Notes: generated by a model from the letters alone, not told the origin. A stretch of 7,957 nucleotides of DNA from Pseudomonadota bacterium (GCA_023437255.1 JAEZGR010000116.1:1-7957); one strand, 5' to 3'. Positions 1 to 7,832 are shown, counted from the stretch's first letter. Numbers and translations: made by a program.

Positions 1-244
1 AAGCTGTGCTGAGCGGAACGACCTCGCTCCCCTCCGCCATCTGCACCAATATTTGCGGTCGGGCCACCTGATCTGGAACCATGACGGGCTGCACACTGAT
101 CGCATAAGCCGCATCCACCTGCGCCGCGGCTGCAGTGGGCGCAGCGAGGCTGGCACTCTGCAGCGAATAATAATGCGGCGCTTCGGAGGCACACCCGGCC
201 AGGACGACCAGCGCCGCGCCCGACACTACACTCTTTCCGTTCAT
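1..244 (-). CDS. pqiC: PqiC, outer-membrane lipoprotein of the Pqi lipid transport system (3' end cut off by the window)
   Basis: This is the lipoprotein partner of PqiA and PqiB (PqiC/YmbA, ABC-type transport auxiliary lipoprotein family). In E. coli it sits on the inner face of the outer membrane and docks the periplasmic PqiB tube. Only the first 81 codons are present; the family is usually about 190 residues. The start is ATG at 244-242. A short hydrophobic signal peptide leads to the lipobox LAGC with the lipidated Cys18. The next residue is Ala rather than Asp, which favours outer-membrane sorting. The mature part opens with HYYSL, as is common in this family. The start codon overlaps the pqiB stop as ATGA, and GAGGT lies 6 nt upstream, so translation is probably coupled to pqiB. 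The call rests on the lipobox, the family-like opening and the position in the operon; the part that would confirm the fold lies outside the window. Confidence 0.85.
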   Translation of the reverse strand, partial: MNGKSVVSGAALVVLAGCASEAPHYYSLQSASLAAPTAAAAQVDAAYAISVQPVMVPDQVARPQILVQMAEGSEVVPLSTA

Positions 245-1923
245 GGCTGAACCTCAATTCGTTCACGTGCCGGCCCGCGAATCACCGAGCTCGGCTGTGT
301 CTGCAGGTAATCGGCAAGTGCGCGCAGCGCCCGGGCCGCGGCGCTCAGTTCGCGCATGGTGCCTTCCAGCCCGCCCGCCGTCGACGTGCCCTCGGATACG
401 AAACCATCGACCGCGGCCAGCGTCTTGCGCAACGCCGCCAGCGTCGTGGTGAGTTCGGGGGTGATCGTGGTGTCGACCTTGGAGAGCGCAGCCGTGGCTG
501 CCTGCAACGTGCCGCGCAGATCTCCCACCAGTTCGTCGATCGGCAGCGCATCGATCTTGCTCACGATGCTGCTCATCTGCTGCTGCAGGCGATCGAAGTC
601 ACCCGGAATCGTCGGCAATACGGGCGGGTAGGCCGACCCGTTGAACGCGACCTGCGTCTGATCCTTGAAGAAATCGAGCGCAACATACTGCTGGCCGGTG
701 AGCAGGTTGGCCGCACGCATCTGTGCCCTCAGGCCGCGCCCCACCATGTTCTCCAGGAAGCGGGCGCGTGCAATGGCGGGATCCTTGTCGAGCTCCATGA
801 TGCGTTCGAACAGGGGACCGAAACGCAGCGGGTAGATACGCGCCCGCACAAGCGCGAAGAACTGCCGGCGCTCGCGATCAAACTCCATGTCGATATCGAT
901 GATCGTGCCCAGCTCGAGACCCCGGAAATCCACCGGCGACCCGACCTTCAGACCGCGTACGGACTGATGGAAGTGGAACTCGATGAGAATCGGGTCGCCA
1001 TCGGGGTCGGCCATGGCCTGGATCTGATTGTCGTGCAGCTCGAACACCGCGTCGGCCACGGCCGGTTCGTTGTCGAGTTCGTGGGCGGGCGCGAACGCCA
1101 CCCCGCCGGCCAGCACGGACGCGAGCGATCCGGTCTGAATCGATACGCCGTCGGCATCGAGATTGACGTTGATGCCGCTCGCATTCCAGAACCGAGCGTC
1201 CATGGTCACAAACCGGTCTTGCGGTGCGTCGACAAAGATCTGGATGTTCACGGCCCGCCCGGTCTCGTCGAGCGAATAGCCTATGACCTGCCCCACCTGA
1301 ATCCGCCGGAAATAGACGGGAGAGCCAATGTCGAGCGAACCCAGGTCGTCGGCCTTGAGCATGTAGCGCGTTCCAGGTCGTTCACTGGTGATCTCCGGTG
1401 GCTGCTCCAGCCCCACGAACTCGTACACCGGTTTTTCCGGCTCGGCGCTCGAAGGGGGCGTATCAACGGCAATATAGACCCCCGACAGGAGCGTGCCGAG
1501 ACCGGAAACCCCGCTGATGGCCAGGCGCGGCCGCACCACCCAGAAACGGGAATCGGGCTGGGTGATTCGATCGGCACCCTCGCGATGCAGCTGCGCGGTG
1601 ACCAGCACCTTGCCTTGGTCATGGTCGACACGCACATCCGTCACGGTACCAATGGCGACGTCCTTGTAGCGCACTCGCGTCTGGCCGACCTCGATGCCCT
1701 CGGCCGAATCGAACGAAATCGTGATCGAGGGGCCCGTGGCCATCCAGTCGCGGAACAGCAGGCCCGCCCCCATGGCGACCGCCAGGAGCGGCACCAGCCA
1801 TATCCAGGAGAATCGCTGCTCCTTGCGCGGGCGCACCTCGGCAACCGGCAAAGGCGACTGATCTTTCGCCCCGTTCCGCGATGCCTCCTGCGCGCCCGAG
1901 TTTTCTTCTTGCCGTTCTGACAT
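241..1923 (-). CDS. pqiB: PqiB, periplasm-spanning MCE-domain lipid transport protein
   Basis: PqiB is a single-pass inner-membrane protein whose MCE (MlaD-like) domains stack as hexameric rings and form a lipid tube across the periplasm. This 560-residue protein matches the usual length (E. coli about 546). A charged cytoplasmic N-terminus is followed by one membrane segment at about 39-57. Three MCE domains then follow, at roughly 64-155, 183-275 and 311-418. They show repeated motifs of the type VGQTRVRYKDVAIGTV (79-94), IGSPVYFRRIQVGQV (199-213) and VGSPVDFRGLELGTI (327-341). The C-terminal part (about 440-545) is helical and Ala/Leu/Thr-rich, as expected for the coiled-coil needle. The start is ATG at 1923-1921, 3 nt after the pqiA stop. 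Only a weak GGAA lies upstream, which suggests coupling to pqiA translation. The gene ends overlapping pqiC. In E. coli the pqi operon is induced by paraquat under SoxRS; no SoxS site is recognised here. Confidence 0.95.
   Translation of the reverse strand: MSERQEENSGAQEASRNGAKDQSPLPVAEVRPRKEQRFSWIWLVPLLAVAMGAGLLFRDWMATGPSITISFDSAEGIEVGQTRVRYKDVAIGTVTDVRVDHDQGKVLVTAQLHREGADRITQPDSRFWVVRPRLAISGVSGLGTLLSGVYIAVDTPPSSAEPEKPVYEFVGLEQPPEITSERPGTRYMLKADDLGSLDIGSPVYFRRIQVGQVIGYSLDETGRAVNIQIFVDAPQDRFVTMDARFWNASGINVNLDADGVSIQTGSLASVLAGGVAFAPAHELDNEPAVADAVFELHDNQIQAMADPDGDPILIEFHFHQSVRGLKVGSPVDFRGLELGTIIDIDMEFDRERRQFFALVRARIYPLRFGPLFERIMELDKDPAIARARFLENMVGRGLRAQMRAANLLTGQQYVALDFFKDQTQVAFNGSAYPPVLPTIPGDFDRLQQQMSSIVSKIDALPIDELVGDLRGTLQAATAALSKVDTTITPELTTTLAALRKTLAAVDGFVSEGTSTAGGLEGTMRELSAAARALRALADYLQTQPSSVIRGPARERIEVQP
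251..255 (-). promoter_or_regulatory. Ribosome binding site of pqiC inside the end of pqiB
   Basis: GAGGT on the minus strand stands 6 nt before the ATG at 244-242, within the last codons of pqiB. It fixes the pqiC start and fits translational coupling through the 4-nt ATGA overlap. Confidence 0.65.
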
Positions 1924-1926
1924 TGA

Positions 1927-3171
1927 TTAGTGTTCCGTAGCGGTTTCGCGGCCTCTGTCCCAACCGACCCGCGGATCATAGCTCATGGCGGCAAGCATGG
2001 TCAGCACCACCACCAGCCCGAAGCTCACCGCTGCGGGGCCTGCAATGATCTGGGAAACCCCGGGGAAATTCGCCATGGCTGTCATGAGTATCACCACGAA
2101 CACATCGAGCATGGACCACTGCCCGATGAATTCGAGCAGCTCATACAGACGTGTACGCTGCCGCTGAACGCGCCAGCCTCGCCAGCGCTGCCCCAGCATG
2201 AGCACCACCAGTGCAATGAGCTTGGTAATCGGCACCACCACGCTGGCTGCAAAAACGATCAGGGCGAGATCCCACGAGCCGAGCCGCCACAATTCAATGA
2301 CCCCGCCCAGTATGGTGTGCGCACTGGTGCCCAGGGTGCTGCGGATCTCCATCATGGGCATCACGTTGGCAGGGATATAGGCAACGAATGCCGCGATCAG
2401 CAGTGCCCATACGCGTGCCGTCATTTCCGGCTTGCGCTTGTGCATGGGGCTGCCACAGCGTTCACAGTCTTCTTCGACATCGGGCGCGATATGCTGCACG
2501 TAGCCGCACACCTCGCACCCCGTGAACCATTCAGGCGGGCCATCCACATGGCGTGCCTCCGGGGCAAGGCCCGCTTCTTCGGCGTAATGCCAGAGACGGC
2601 GGCTGTCGAGTCGACTCAGCGCAGTGAGCAGGAAGGTGAGCAGCGCAAAAGCCCAGACACCCGCCCCCGGCTCCAGGGTGGCCAGGCCGGCAAACTTGAC
2701 CACGGCCACAATGATGCTCAGCATCAGCACCGGCACCATGCTCCAGGGGGATACGGCGTGGTAAATACGCATGGCCAGCTTGAAGTCGGACGGCACCCTG
2801 CCCCGGCGTATGCAACGCAGCGCCCAGAGCAGGAAGCACAGTTGGGTGAGCGGAAACCAGAAGCCTGCCAGCCCGGTCATGATCGACAGCACCTGATGCC
2901 CCTGCTGCCAGGTGAGCCACAGCGCCCCTATAAAGGTGGCGTCGATTGTCTTGCCCAGCATGGTGAGCCGGGCCAGGGGGAAGTGATTGGCGACGATGAA
3001 CACGATCAGCGCCGTGACCGTGAGCGCCGTCCAGAACGACAACGAAAAGCGGCTACGCCTTAACAAGACGTAGCCGCAACAGGTGCAGGTCGCCATGCCG
3101 CCGGGCTCTACGACCGCGGGGGCATGGATGGTATCGCAGTTCCGGCAGGCCAGAAGCGAGCCGGTTCGCAT
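1927..3171 (-). CDS. pqiA: PqiA, multi-pass inner-membrane component of the Pqi system
   Basis: PqiA is the polytopic inner-membrane partner of PqiB and is thought to feed or receive lipid at the base of the PqiB tube. The protein is 414 residues from the ATG, close to E. coli PqiA (417), and contains two tandem PqiA domains. Each begins with a cytoplasmic four-cysteine zinc-ribbon-like motif. Counting from a possible TTG codon one position upstream, the cysteines are C10, C13, C30, C33 and C220, C223, C237, C240. Each motif is followed by about four membrane segments, roughly 47-64, 100-118, 143-165 and 172-188, then 254-272, 302-326, 352-370 and 376-397. I chose ATG at 3171-3169; TTG at 3174-3172 is adjacent and would add one residue. 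No strong Shine-Dalgarno precedes either codon. The gene follows clpA at about 68 nt on the same strand and leads directly into pqiB. Confidence 0.94.
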   Translation of the reverse strand: MRTGSLLACRNCDTIHAPAVVEPGGMATCTCCGYVLLRRSRFSLSFWTALTVTALIVFIVANHFPLARLTMLGKTIDATFIGALWLTWQQGHQVLSIMTGLAGFWFPLTQLCFLLWALRCIRRGRVPSDFKLAMRIYHAVSPWSMVPVLMLSIIVAVVKFAGLATLEPGAGVWAFALLTFLLTALSRLDSRRLWHYAEEAGLAPEARHVDGPPEWFTGCEVCGYVQHIAPDVEEDCERCGSPMHKRKPEMTARVWALLIAAFVAYIPANVMPMMEIRSTLGTSAHTILGGVIELWRLGSWDLALIVFAASVVVPITKLIALVVLMLGQRWRGWRVQRQRTRLYELLEFIGQWSMLDVFVVILMTAMANFPGVSQIIAGPAAVSFGLVVVLTMLAAMSYDPRVGWDRGRETATEH

Positions 3172-3196
3172 CAATCGACCAATTCGGGTTCCGGAC

Positions 3197-3229
3197 GCGA
3201 CGGTGATTGATCCCGGCCGCGGCCGTCGC
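3197..3229 (-). repeat. Inverted repeat in the clpA-pqiA spacer
   Basis: Between the clpA stop and the pqiA start, GCGACGG (3197-3203) is the exact reverse complement of CCGTCGC (3223-3229). This gives a 7-bp stem with a 19-nt loop. A second perfect palindrome, CGGCCGCGGCCG, lies at 3214-3225 and partly overlaps the right arm, so two alternative structures are possible. No T-run follows on either strand, so it is not a standard intrinsic terminator. It could be an RNA-processing or attenuating element ahead of pqiA, or chance in GC-rich DNA. Confidence 0.4.
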
Positions 3230-3239
3230 CCGTGCCATT

Positions 3240-5489
<2,250 letters not shown>

Positions 5490-5492
5490 GCT

Positions 5493-5498
5493 ACCTCC
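5493..5498 (-). promoter_or_regulatory. Shine-Dalgarno that sets the GTG start of clpA
   Basis: A full GGAGGT on the minus strand lies 3 nt before the GTG at 5489-5487. The spacing is short, but it is the only good ribosome site here. The nearby ATG at 5500-5498 is out of frame and runs into a TGA at once. Confidence 0.65.
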
Positions 5499-5710
5499 AT
5501 TGCATATCGGAGCGGGACAAACAAATTCGACAAATCCCTGTTCTTATTCTATGACTAAATCGAGCTTGCGTATCGCCATGACTGAAAGCGACGACGCCGG
5601 TTTGCGACGTCTTACGATGACTTTACTATACCTGCAGTTTTACAAACGCGCGGGCACCTCATAACCGTTACAAAGCGTTCCGCTGCGGGTGTCTGCAGGC
5701 CACCACGCAT

Positions 5711-5732
5711 GCGCTGACCGCCGTGCGGCGCA
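5711..5732 (-). repeat. Hairpin about 44 nt after the clpS stop
   Basis: GCTG (5711-5714) pairs with CAGC (5729-5732), and CGCC (5717-5720) pairs with GGCG (5725-5728). This is an 8-bp stem with a 2-nt bulge and a 4-nt loop. On the minus-strand transcript it is followed by GCATGCG rather than a T-run, so a classical intrinsic terminator is not supported. It may stabilise the clpS mRNA end or act with Rho. Confidence 0.3.
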
Positions 5733-5776
5733 GCCATGAAAAATGCGGGTGTGCCCCTTACAGGCAGGAAACATGC

Positions 5777-6103
5777 CTATTCGGCCGGCGGGACCGGCTC
5801 CATGATGCACTGAAGGGGATGCTGGTTCATGCGAGCGAGCTGAATGACCGATTCAACCCGGGTCGCGGCAATATCGCGGGTATACACGCCCACCACACCA
5901 CGCCCTTCGTGGTGCACGCGCAGCATGATCCGGGATGCCTCTTCGAGGGATTTTCCGAACACGTGTTGCACGACAATCACGACGAAATCCATGGGAGTGT
6001 AGTCGTCGTTCAGCAGTACCACCTGGTACATGGGAGGGGGCGCAACCTTGCCTGGTTTGCGCTCAACCACTGTGTCGTGTGACCGTTCAACCTGTATGCC
6101 CAT
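5777..6103 (-). CDS. clpS: ClpS, N-degron adaptor of ClpAP
   Basis: ClpS recognises destabilising N-terminal residues (Leu, Phe, Tyr, Trp in bacteria) and delivers those proteins to the ClpA N-domain; it also blocks other ClpA substrates. The 108-residue protein matches the family's length. A flexible N-terminal tail (about 1-22), needed in the family for delivery, precedes the folded core. The core begins [17 protein letters not shown], with N32, D33 and D34 in the N-degron amine-binding position and M38 near the pocket. The second signature, [10 protein letters not shown], supplies H64. The end HPLQCIMEP is typical. The start is ATG at 6103-6101; no strong Shine-Dalgarno is visible, and no better start exists close to the core. 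It lies upstream of clpA on the same strand and is divergent from a cold-shock gene, as in E. coli. Confidence 0.96.
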   Translation of the reverse strand: MGIQVERSHDTVVERKPGKVAPPPMYQVVLLNDDYTPMDFVVIVVQHVFGKSLEEASRIMLRVHHEGRGVVGVYTRDIAATRVESVIQLARMNQHPLQCIMEPVPPAE

Positions 6104-6127
6104 GACAGATACTAGTGTTTCCGATAG

Positions 6128-6157
6128 TTGACGCCGCTCGCGCTAATTGCGCATCAT
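6128..6157 (+). promoter_or_regulatory. Candidate sigma-70 promoter for the cold-shock gene
   Basis: TTGACG (6128-6133, five of six -35 positions) is followed after 18 nt by CATCAT (6152-6157, four of six -10 positions). Transcription would start near 6164 and leave a leader of about 105 nt before the ATG at 6269. Long leaders are known for cspA-type mRNAs. The -10 box is weak, so this is a candidate only. No clear promoter for clpS was found on the other strand of this 165-nt region. Confidence 0.3.
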
Positions 6158-6216
6158 GAGCTGATTCTGAGTGCTTTGAAGTAATTGTTGCATGCCAGAA
6201 TCCATAGGCGAAAGCT

Positions 6217-6234
6217 TACCCCTGTAGTCAGGTA
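6217..6234 (+). repeat. Small hairpin in the cold-shock gene leader
   Basis: TACC (6217-6220) pairs with GGTA (6231-6234), and TG (6223-6224) pairs with CA (6229-6230) around a TAGT loop, with two bulged C. It ends 20 nt before the Shine-Dalgarno of the csp gene. Leader structure that changes with temperature is known for E. coli cspA; any such role here is inference. Confidence 0.25.
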
Positions 6235-6254
6235 TCAATCTAACACACCAAAGT

Positions 6255-6260
6255 AGAGGG
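6255..6260 (+). promoter_or_regulatory. Ribosome binding site of the cold-shock gene
   Basis: AGAGGG stands 8 nt before ATG 6269. It supports the long form of the protein. A GTG at 6293 and a CTG just before the cold-shock domain lack a comparable site. Confidence 0.7.
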
Positions 6261-6268
6261 CAGTCCGC

Positions 6269-6514
6269 ATGTCTGATTCAACCGCAACCTCCGTGCCTGG
6301 GGATACTCAAAAGCTGACCGGAACCGTTAAATGGTTCAACGACGCCAAAGGGTTTGGCTTTATTACTCCCGACAACGGGGGCGAAGACCTCTTTGCGCAT
6401 TTCTCCTCCATCCAGATGAACGGCTTCAAGACACTCAAAGAAGGCCAGAAAGTCGAATTTGAAATTGCCCAGGGGCCCAAAGGCAAGCAAGCGCTAAATA
6501 TTACTGCGGCCTGA
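6269..6514 (+). CDS. cspA: Cold-shock domain protein (CspA/CspD-type) with N-terminal extension
   Basis: This is a small cytoplasmic single-strand nucleic-acid binding protein with one OB-fold cold-shock domain, acting as an RNA chaperone or, if CspD-like, in stationary-phase replication control. It has 81 residues; the domain starts at about residue 17 (TGTVKWFN). RNP1 is KGFGFI (27-32) and RNP2 is LFAHF (41-45). W22, F29, F31 and F42 are expected to form the stacking surface. The first 15 residues ([15 protein letters not shown]) are an extra polar tail, since most Csp proteins begin one or two residues before the domain. The Shine-Dalgarno supports this start. The motifs [12 protein letters not shown] and QGPKG are closer to E. 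coli CspD than to E. coli CspA, and E. coli cspD is likewise divergent from clpS. Similar betaproteobacterial proteins are usually named cspA, so the symbol is provisional. An intrinsic terminator lies 72 nt downstream. Confidence 0.93.
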   Translation: MSDSTATSVPGDTQKLTGTVKWFNDAKGFGFITPDNGGEDLFAHFSSIQMNGFKTLKEGQKVEFEIAQGPKGKQALNITAA

Positions 6515-6564
6515 CCTCTCGCAACACCGGGTACGAATCCGGGATCTCCTTGAAAGCAGCATCA

Positions 6565-7101
6565 ATGTTTGGATTCTACTCATTCCCAGGGCGATTTCGC
6601 CCTGTTTTTTTTTCATGCGCCGCGGCTCTGGCGGTGTTTTGCGCAACCCCCGCCTGGAGCGACACGTCTGGCTCCAACCCGCCTGCCTCGGCCACTGAAG
6701 GCCAACCGACCCGCGAGCTGCCCCGCATCCGACTGCAGATCAATCAGCGGCCGGTAGTGGCCGAAGTGGCGATCGACGCCGCCAGCCATACACGCGGCCT
6801 GATGTTCCGCGACTCACTGGGGCGTGACAACGGCATGCTGTTCTTGTTTGGGGAACCCCAACAGCCCTGCTTCTGGATGAAGAACACACGCGTGCCACTT
6901 TCAATTGCGTTCATCGATGCAGAGGGTGTGATTGTGAGTCTGGCCGACATGCAACCTAACTCACTCGACGCGCATTGCGCCATTGCGCCGATTCAATATG
7001 CCCTGGAAATGAACCAGGGCTGGTTCGCCCGCAATGCTGCGGGGCCGGGCACCCCGGTGAGCGGATTGCCGCAACTGCGGCGGCCCGCCCCGGCCCGGTA
7101 G
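6565..7101 (+). CDS. Exported DUF192 domain protein
   Basis: This is a DUF192 family protein (PF02643), a small beta-rich fold of unknown biochemical role found in many bacteria and archaea. From ATG 6565 it has 178 residues. An upstream TTG at 6550 would add five. The N-terminus looks like a Sec signal peptide: Arg residues in GRFRP, then a hydrophobic core (PVFFSCAAALAVFCATPAWS), with likely cleavage after Ser before DTSG. A short polar linker leads into the domain at about residues 50-165. Its hallmarks are TRGLMFRDSL, NGMLFLF, CFWMKNTRVPLSIAFID and ALEMNQGWFA. The tail is Pro/Arg-rich. Ribosome sites before both starts are weak. The first 50 nt contain a strong intrinsic terminator, which is odd for a coding region. 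The start is therefore less certain than the domain; the only other in-frame start before the domain, GTG 6634, would destroy the signal peptide. It follows csp by 50 nt. Confidence 0.88.
   Translation: MFGFYSFPGRFRPVFFSCAAALAVFCATPAWSDTSGSNPPASATEGQPTRELPRIRLQINQRPVVAEVAIDAASHTRGLMFRDSLGRDNGMLFLFGEPQQPCFWMKNTRVPLSIAFIDAEGVIVSLADMQPNSLDAHCAIAPIQYALEMNQGWFARNAAGPGTPVSGLPQLRRPAPAR
6587..6613 (+). terminator. Intrinsic terminator of csp, inside the DUF192 signal-peptide region
   Basis: CAGGGCG (6587-6593), loop ATTT (6594-6597) and CGCCCTG (6598-6604) form a perfect 7-bp stem followed at once by nine T (6605-6613). This is a textbook Rho-independent terminator for plus-strand transcription and starts 72 nt after the csp stop. 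It lies within the reading frame of the DUF192 gene, where it encodes the residues around GRFRPVFFS. On the minus strand the run is A, so it would not terminate in that direction. Confidence 0.88.
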
Positions 7102-7106
7102 TGCCC

Positions 7107-7138
7107 CTACGCCCGAGGTCACCCGGGCGTAGTTCGTT
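7107..7138 (+). terminator. Terminator hairpin between converging DUF192 and sodB genes
   Basis: CTACGCCCG (7107-7115) and CGGGCGTAG (7124-7132) form a perfect 9-bp stem with an 8-nt loop. On the plus strand TTCGTT follows (7133-7138), a modest U-tract, just after the DUF192 stop at 7099-7101. On the minus strand the hairpin comes 6 nt after the sodB stop but is followed by GGGGCAC, so termination of sodB there would be weaker or need Rho. Confidence 0.65.
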
Positions 7139-7716
7139 CAGGCGAAGTTCTTGGCGGCGAACTGCCAGTTCACGAGATTCCAGAAGCTTTCGAGGTACTT
7201 GGGACGCGCATTACGGTAGTCGATGTAATACGCGTGTTCCCAGACGTCACAGGTGAGCAGGGGCACGTCGTCGGTGGTGAGCGGCGTGGCGGCATTGCTG
7301 GTGTTCACGATATCGACGCTGCCGTCGCTCTTCTTGACCAGCCATGTCCAGCCCGAACCGAAGTTGCCGGCGGCCTGCTTGTTGAACTCTTCCTTGAACT
7401 TGTCGAAGCTGCCCCACTTGGCGTTGATGGCATCAGCCAGAGCGCCTTCGGGCTGGCCGCCACCGTTGGGCGACAGGCAGTTCCAATAGAAGGTGTGGTT
7501 CCAGACCTGAGCAGCGTTGTTGAACAGGCCGCCGGAAGACTTGCGCACGATTTCTTCGAGCGAAGCGGATTCGAACTCGGTGCCGGCGATCAGGTTGTTC
7601 AGGTTGGTGACGTAAGTCTGGTGATGCTTGCCGTAGTGGTACTCGAGTGTCTCCTTCGAGATATGCGGCTCAAGCGCGTTCATCTCGTAGGGAAGCGGGG
7701 GAAGCGTAAATGCCAT
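7138..7716 (-). CDS. sodB: Iron superoxide dismutase
   Basis: SodB converts superoxide to hydrogen peroxide and oxygen in the cytoplasm. It has 192 residues (E. coli SodB 193) and no signal peptide. The four metal ligands are in place: H27 (EYHYGKHH), H74 (VWNHTFYW), D157 and H161 (DVWEHAYY). Q70 in the AAQVWNH motif is the outer-sphere glutamine position typical of the iron type rather than the manganese type. The alpha-helical hairpin N-domain and the alpha/beta C-domain are both complete. A Cys (C156) precedes the Asp ligand where E. coli has Val. The start is ATG at 7716-7714, with AAGGG 8 nt upstream. It lies downstream of xseA on the same strand, with a 116-nt spacer, and converges with the DUF192 gene. 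In E. coli sodB depends on iron through Fur and RyhB; neither site is recognised here. Confidence 0.97.
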   Translation of the reverse strand: MAFTLPPLPYEMNALEPHISKETLEYHYGKHHQTYVTNLNNLIAGTEFESASLEEIVRKSSGGLFNNAAQVWNHTFYWNCLSPNGGGQPEGALADAINAKWGSFDKFKEEFNKQAAGNFGSGWTWLVKKSDGSVDIVNTSNAATPLTTDDVPLLTCDVWEHAYYIDYRNARPKYLESFWNLVNWQFAAKNFA

Positions 7717-7724
7717 GTTCTTTG

Positions 7725-7729
7725 CCCTT
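7725..7729 (-). promoter_or_regulatory. Ribosome binding site of sodB
   Basis: AAGGG on the minus strand lies 8 nt before the ATG at 7716-7714, within an A-rich leader that should be open and well translated. Confidence 0.65.
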
Positions 7730-7761
7730 TTTTATGCAGTGAAAACCTAAATACGCCGCCG

Positions 7762-7807
7762 GCCCGGCAGGTACCGGGCGCAACACACGGCGAGCGGCTG
7801 GCCCGCT
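7762..7807 (-). repeat. Two hairpins in the xseA-sodB spacer
   Basis: GCCCGG (7762-7767) pairs with CCGGGC (7774-7779) across a 6-nt loop. AGCGG (7793-7797) pairs with CCGCT (7803-7807) across a 5-nt loop. Both lie after the xseA stop and before the A-rich sodB leader. Neither is followed by a T-run on the minus strand, so they are not standard terminators. They may be 5' leader structures of sodB or the 3' end of the xseA message. No convincing sodB promoter pair was found in the remaining spacer. Confidence 0.35.
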
Positions 7808-7832
7808 GTGCGGATCGTAGTGCCGAAGCAGC

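Larger units (their letters stand above)
5490..5776 (-). other. clpS-clpA intergenic region (287 nt), possible separate clpA promoter
   Basis: No convincing gene lies here. The clpA-proximal part (about 5510-5565) and a patch at 5611-5645 are clearly more AT-rich than the surroundings. On the minus strand, TATAGT (5625-5630) resembles a -10 box, and TAGAAT lies within the patch around 5545-5552, but neither has a good -35 at 16-18 nt. A hairpin follows the clpS stop and is listed separately. The space suggests that clpA may have its own promoter rather than depending only on clpS transcription. Confidence 0.3.

Noticed and set aside
967..1920. Long plus-strand open frame opposite pqiB (317 codons)
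   Set aside because: It mirrors pqiB in GC-rich DNA and has no recognisable domain; pqiB on the other strand has three clear MCE domains.
1930..3063. Long plus-strand open frame opposite pqiA (377 codons)
   Set aside because: The His/Gln-rich translation without domain pattern is the shadow of the membrane-helix codons of pqiA.
5578..5664. Small plus-strand frame of 28 codons in the clpS-clpA gap
   Set aside because: No Shine-Dalgarno, no recognisable features, and it is only the tail of a longer antisense frame over clpA.
5640..5735. Small minus-strand frame of about 31 codons after clpS
   Set aside because: It overlaps the hairpin, lacks a ribosome site and has no features of a real peptide.
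6180..6200. Sigma-54-like TGGCA element on the minus strand upstream of clpS
   Set aside because: The -12 half (TTGC) is not at the required spacing, so only a chance TGGCA is present.
6550..6552. TTG as the start of the DUF192 gene
   Set aside because: It is possible, but TTG is rare and the ATG five codons later gives a normal signal peptide; neither site has a good Shine-Dalgarno.
6615..6617. ATG just after the T9 run as a start for the DUF192 gene
   Set aside because: It is out of frame with the DUF192 domain and its own translation looks random and ends at a TGA.
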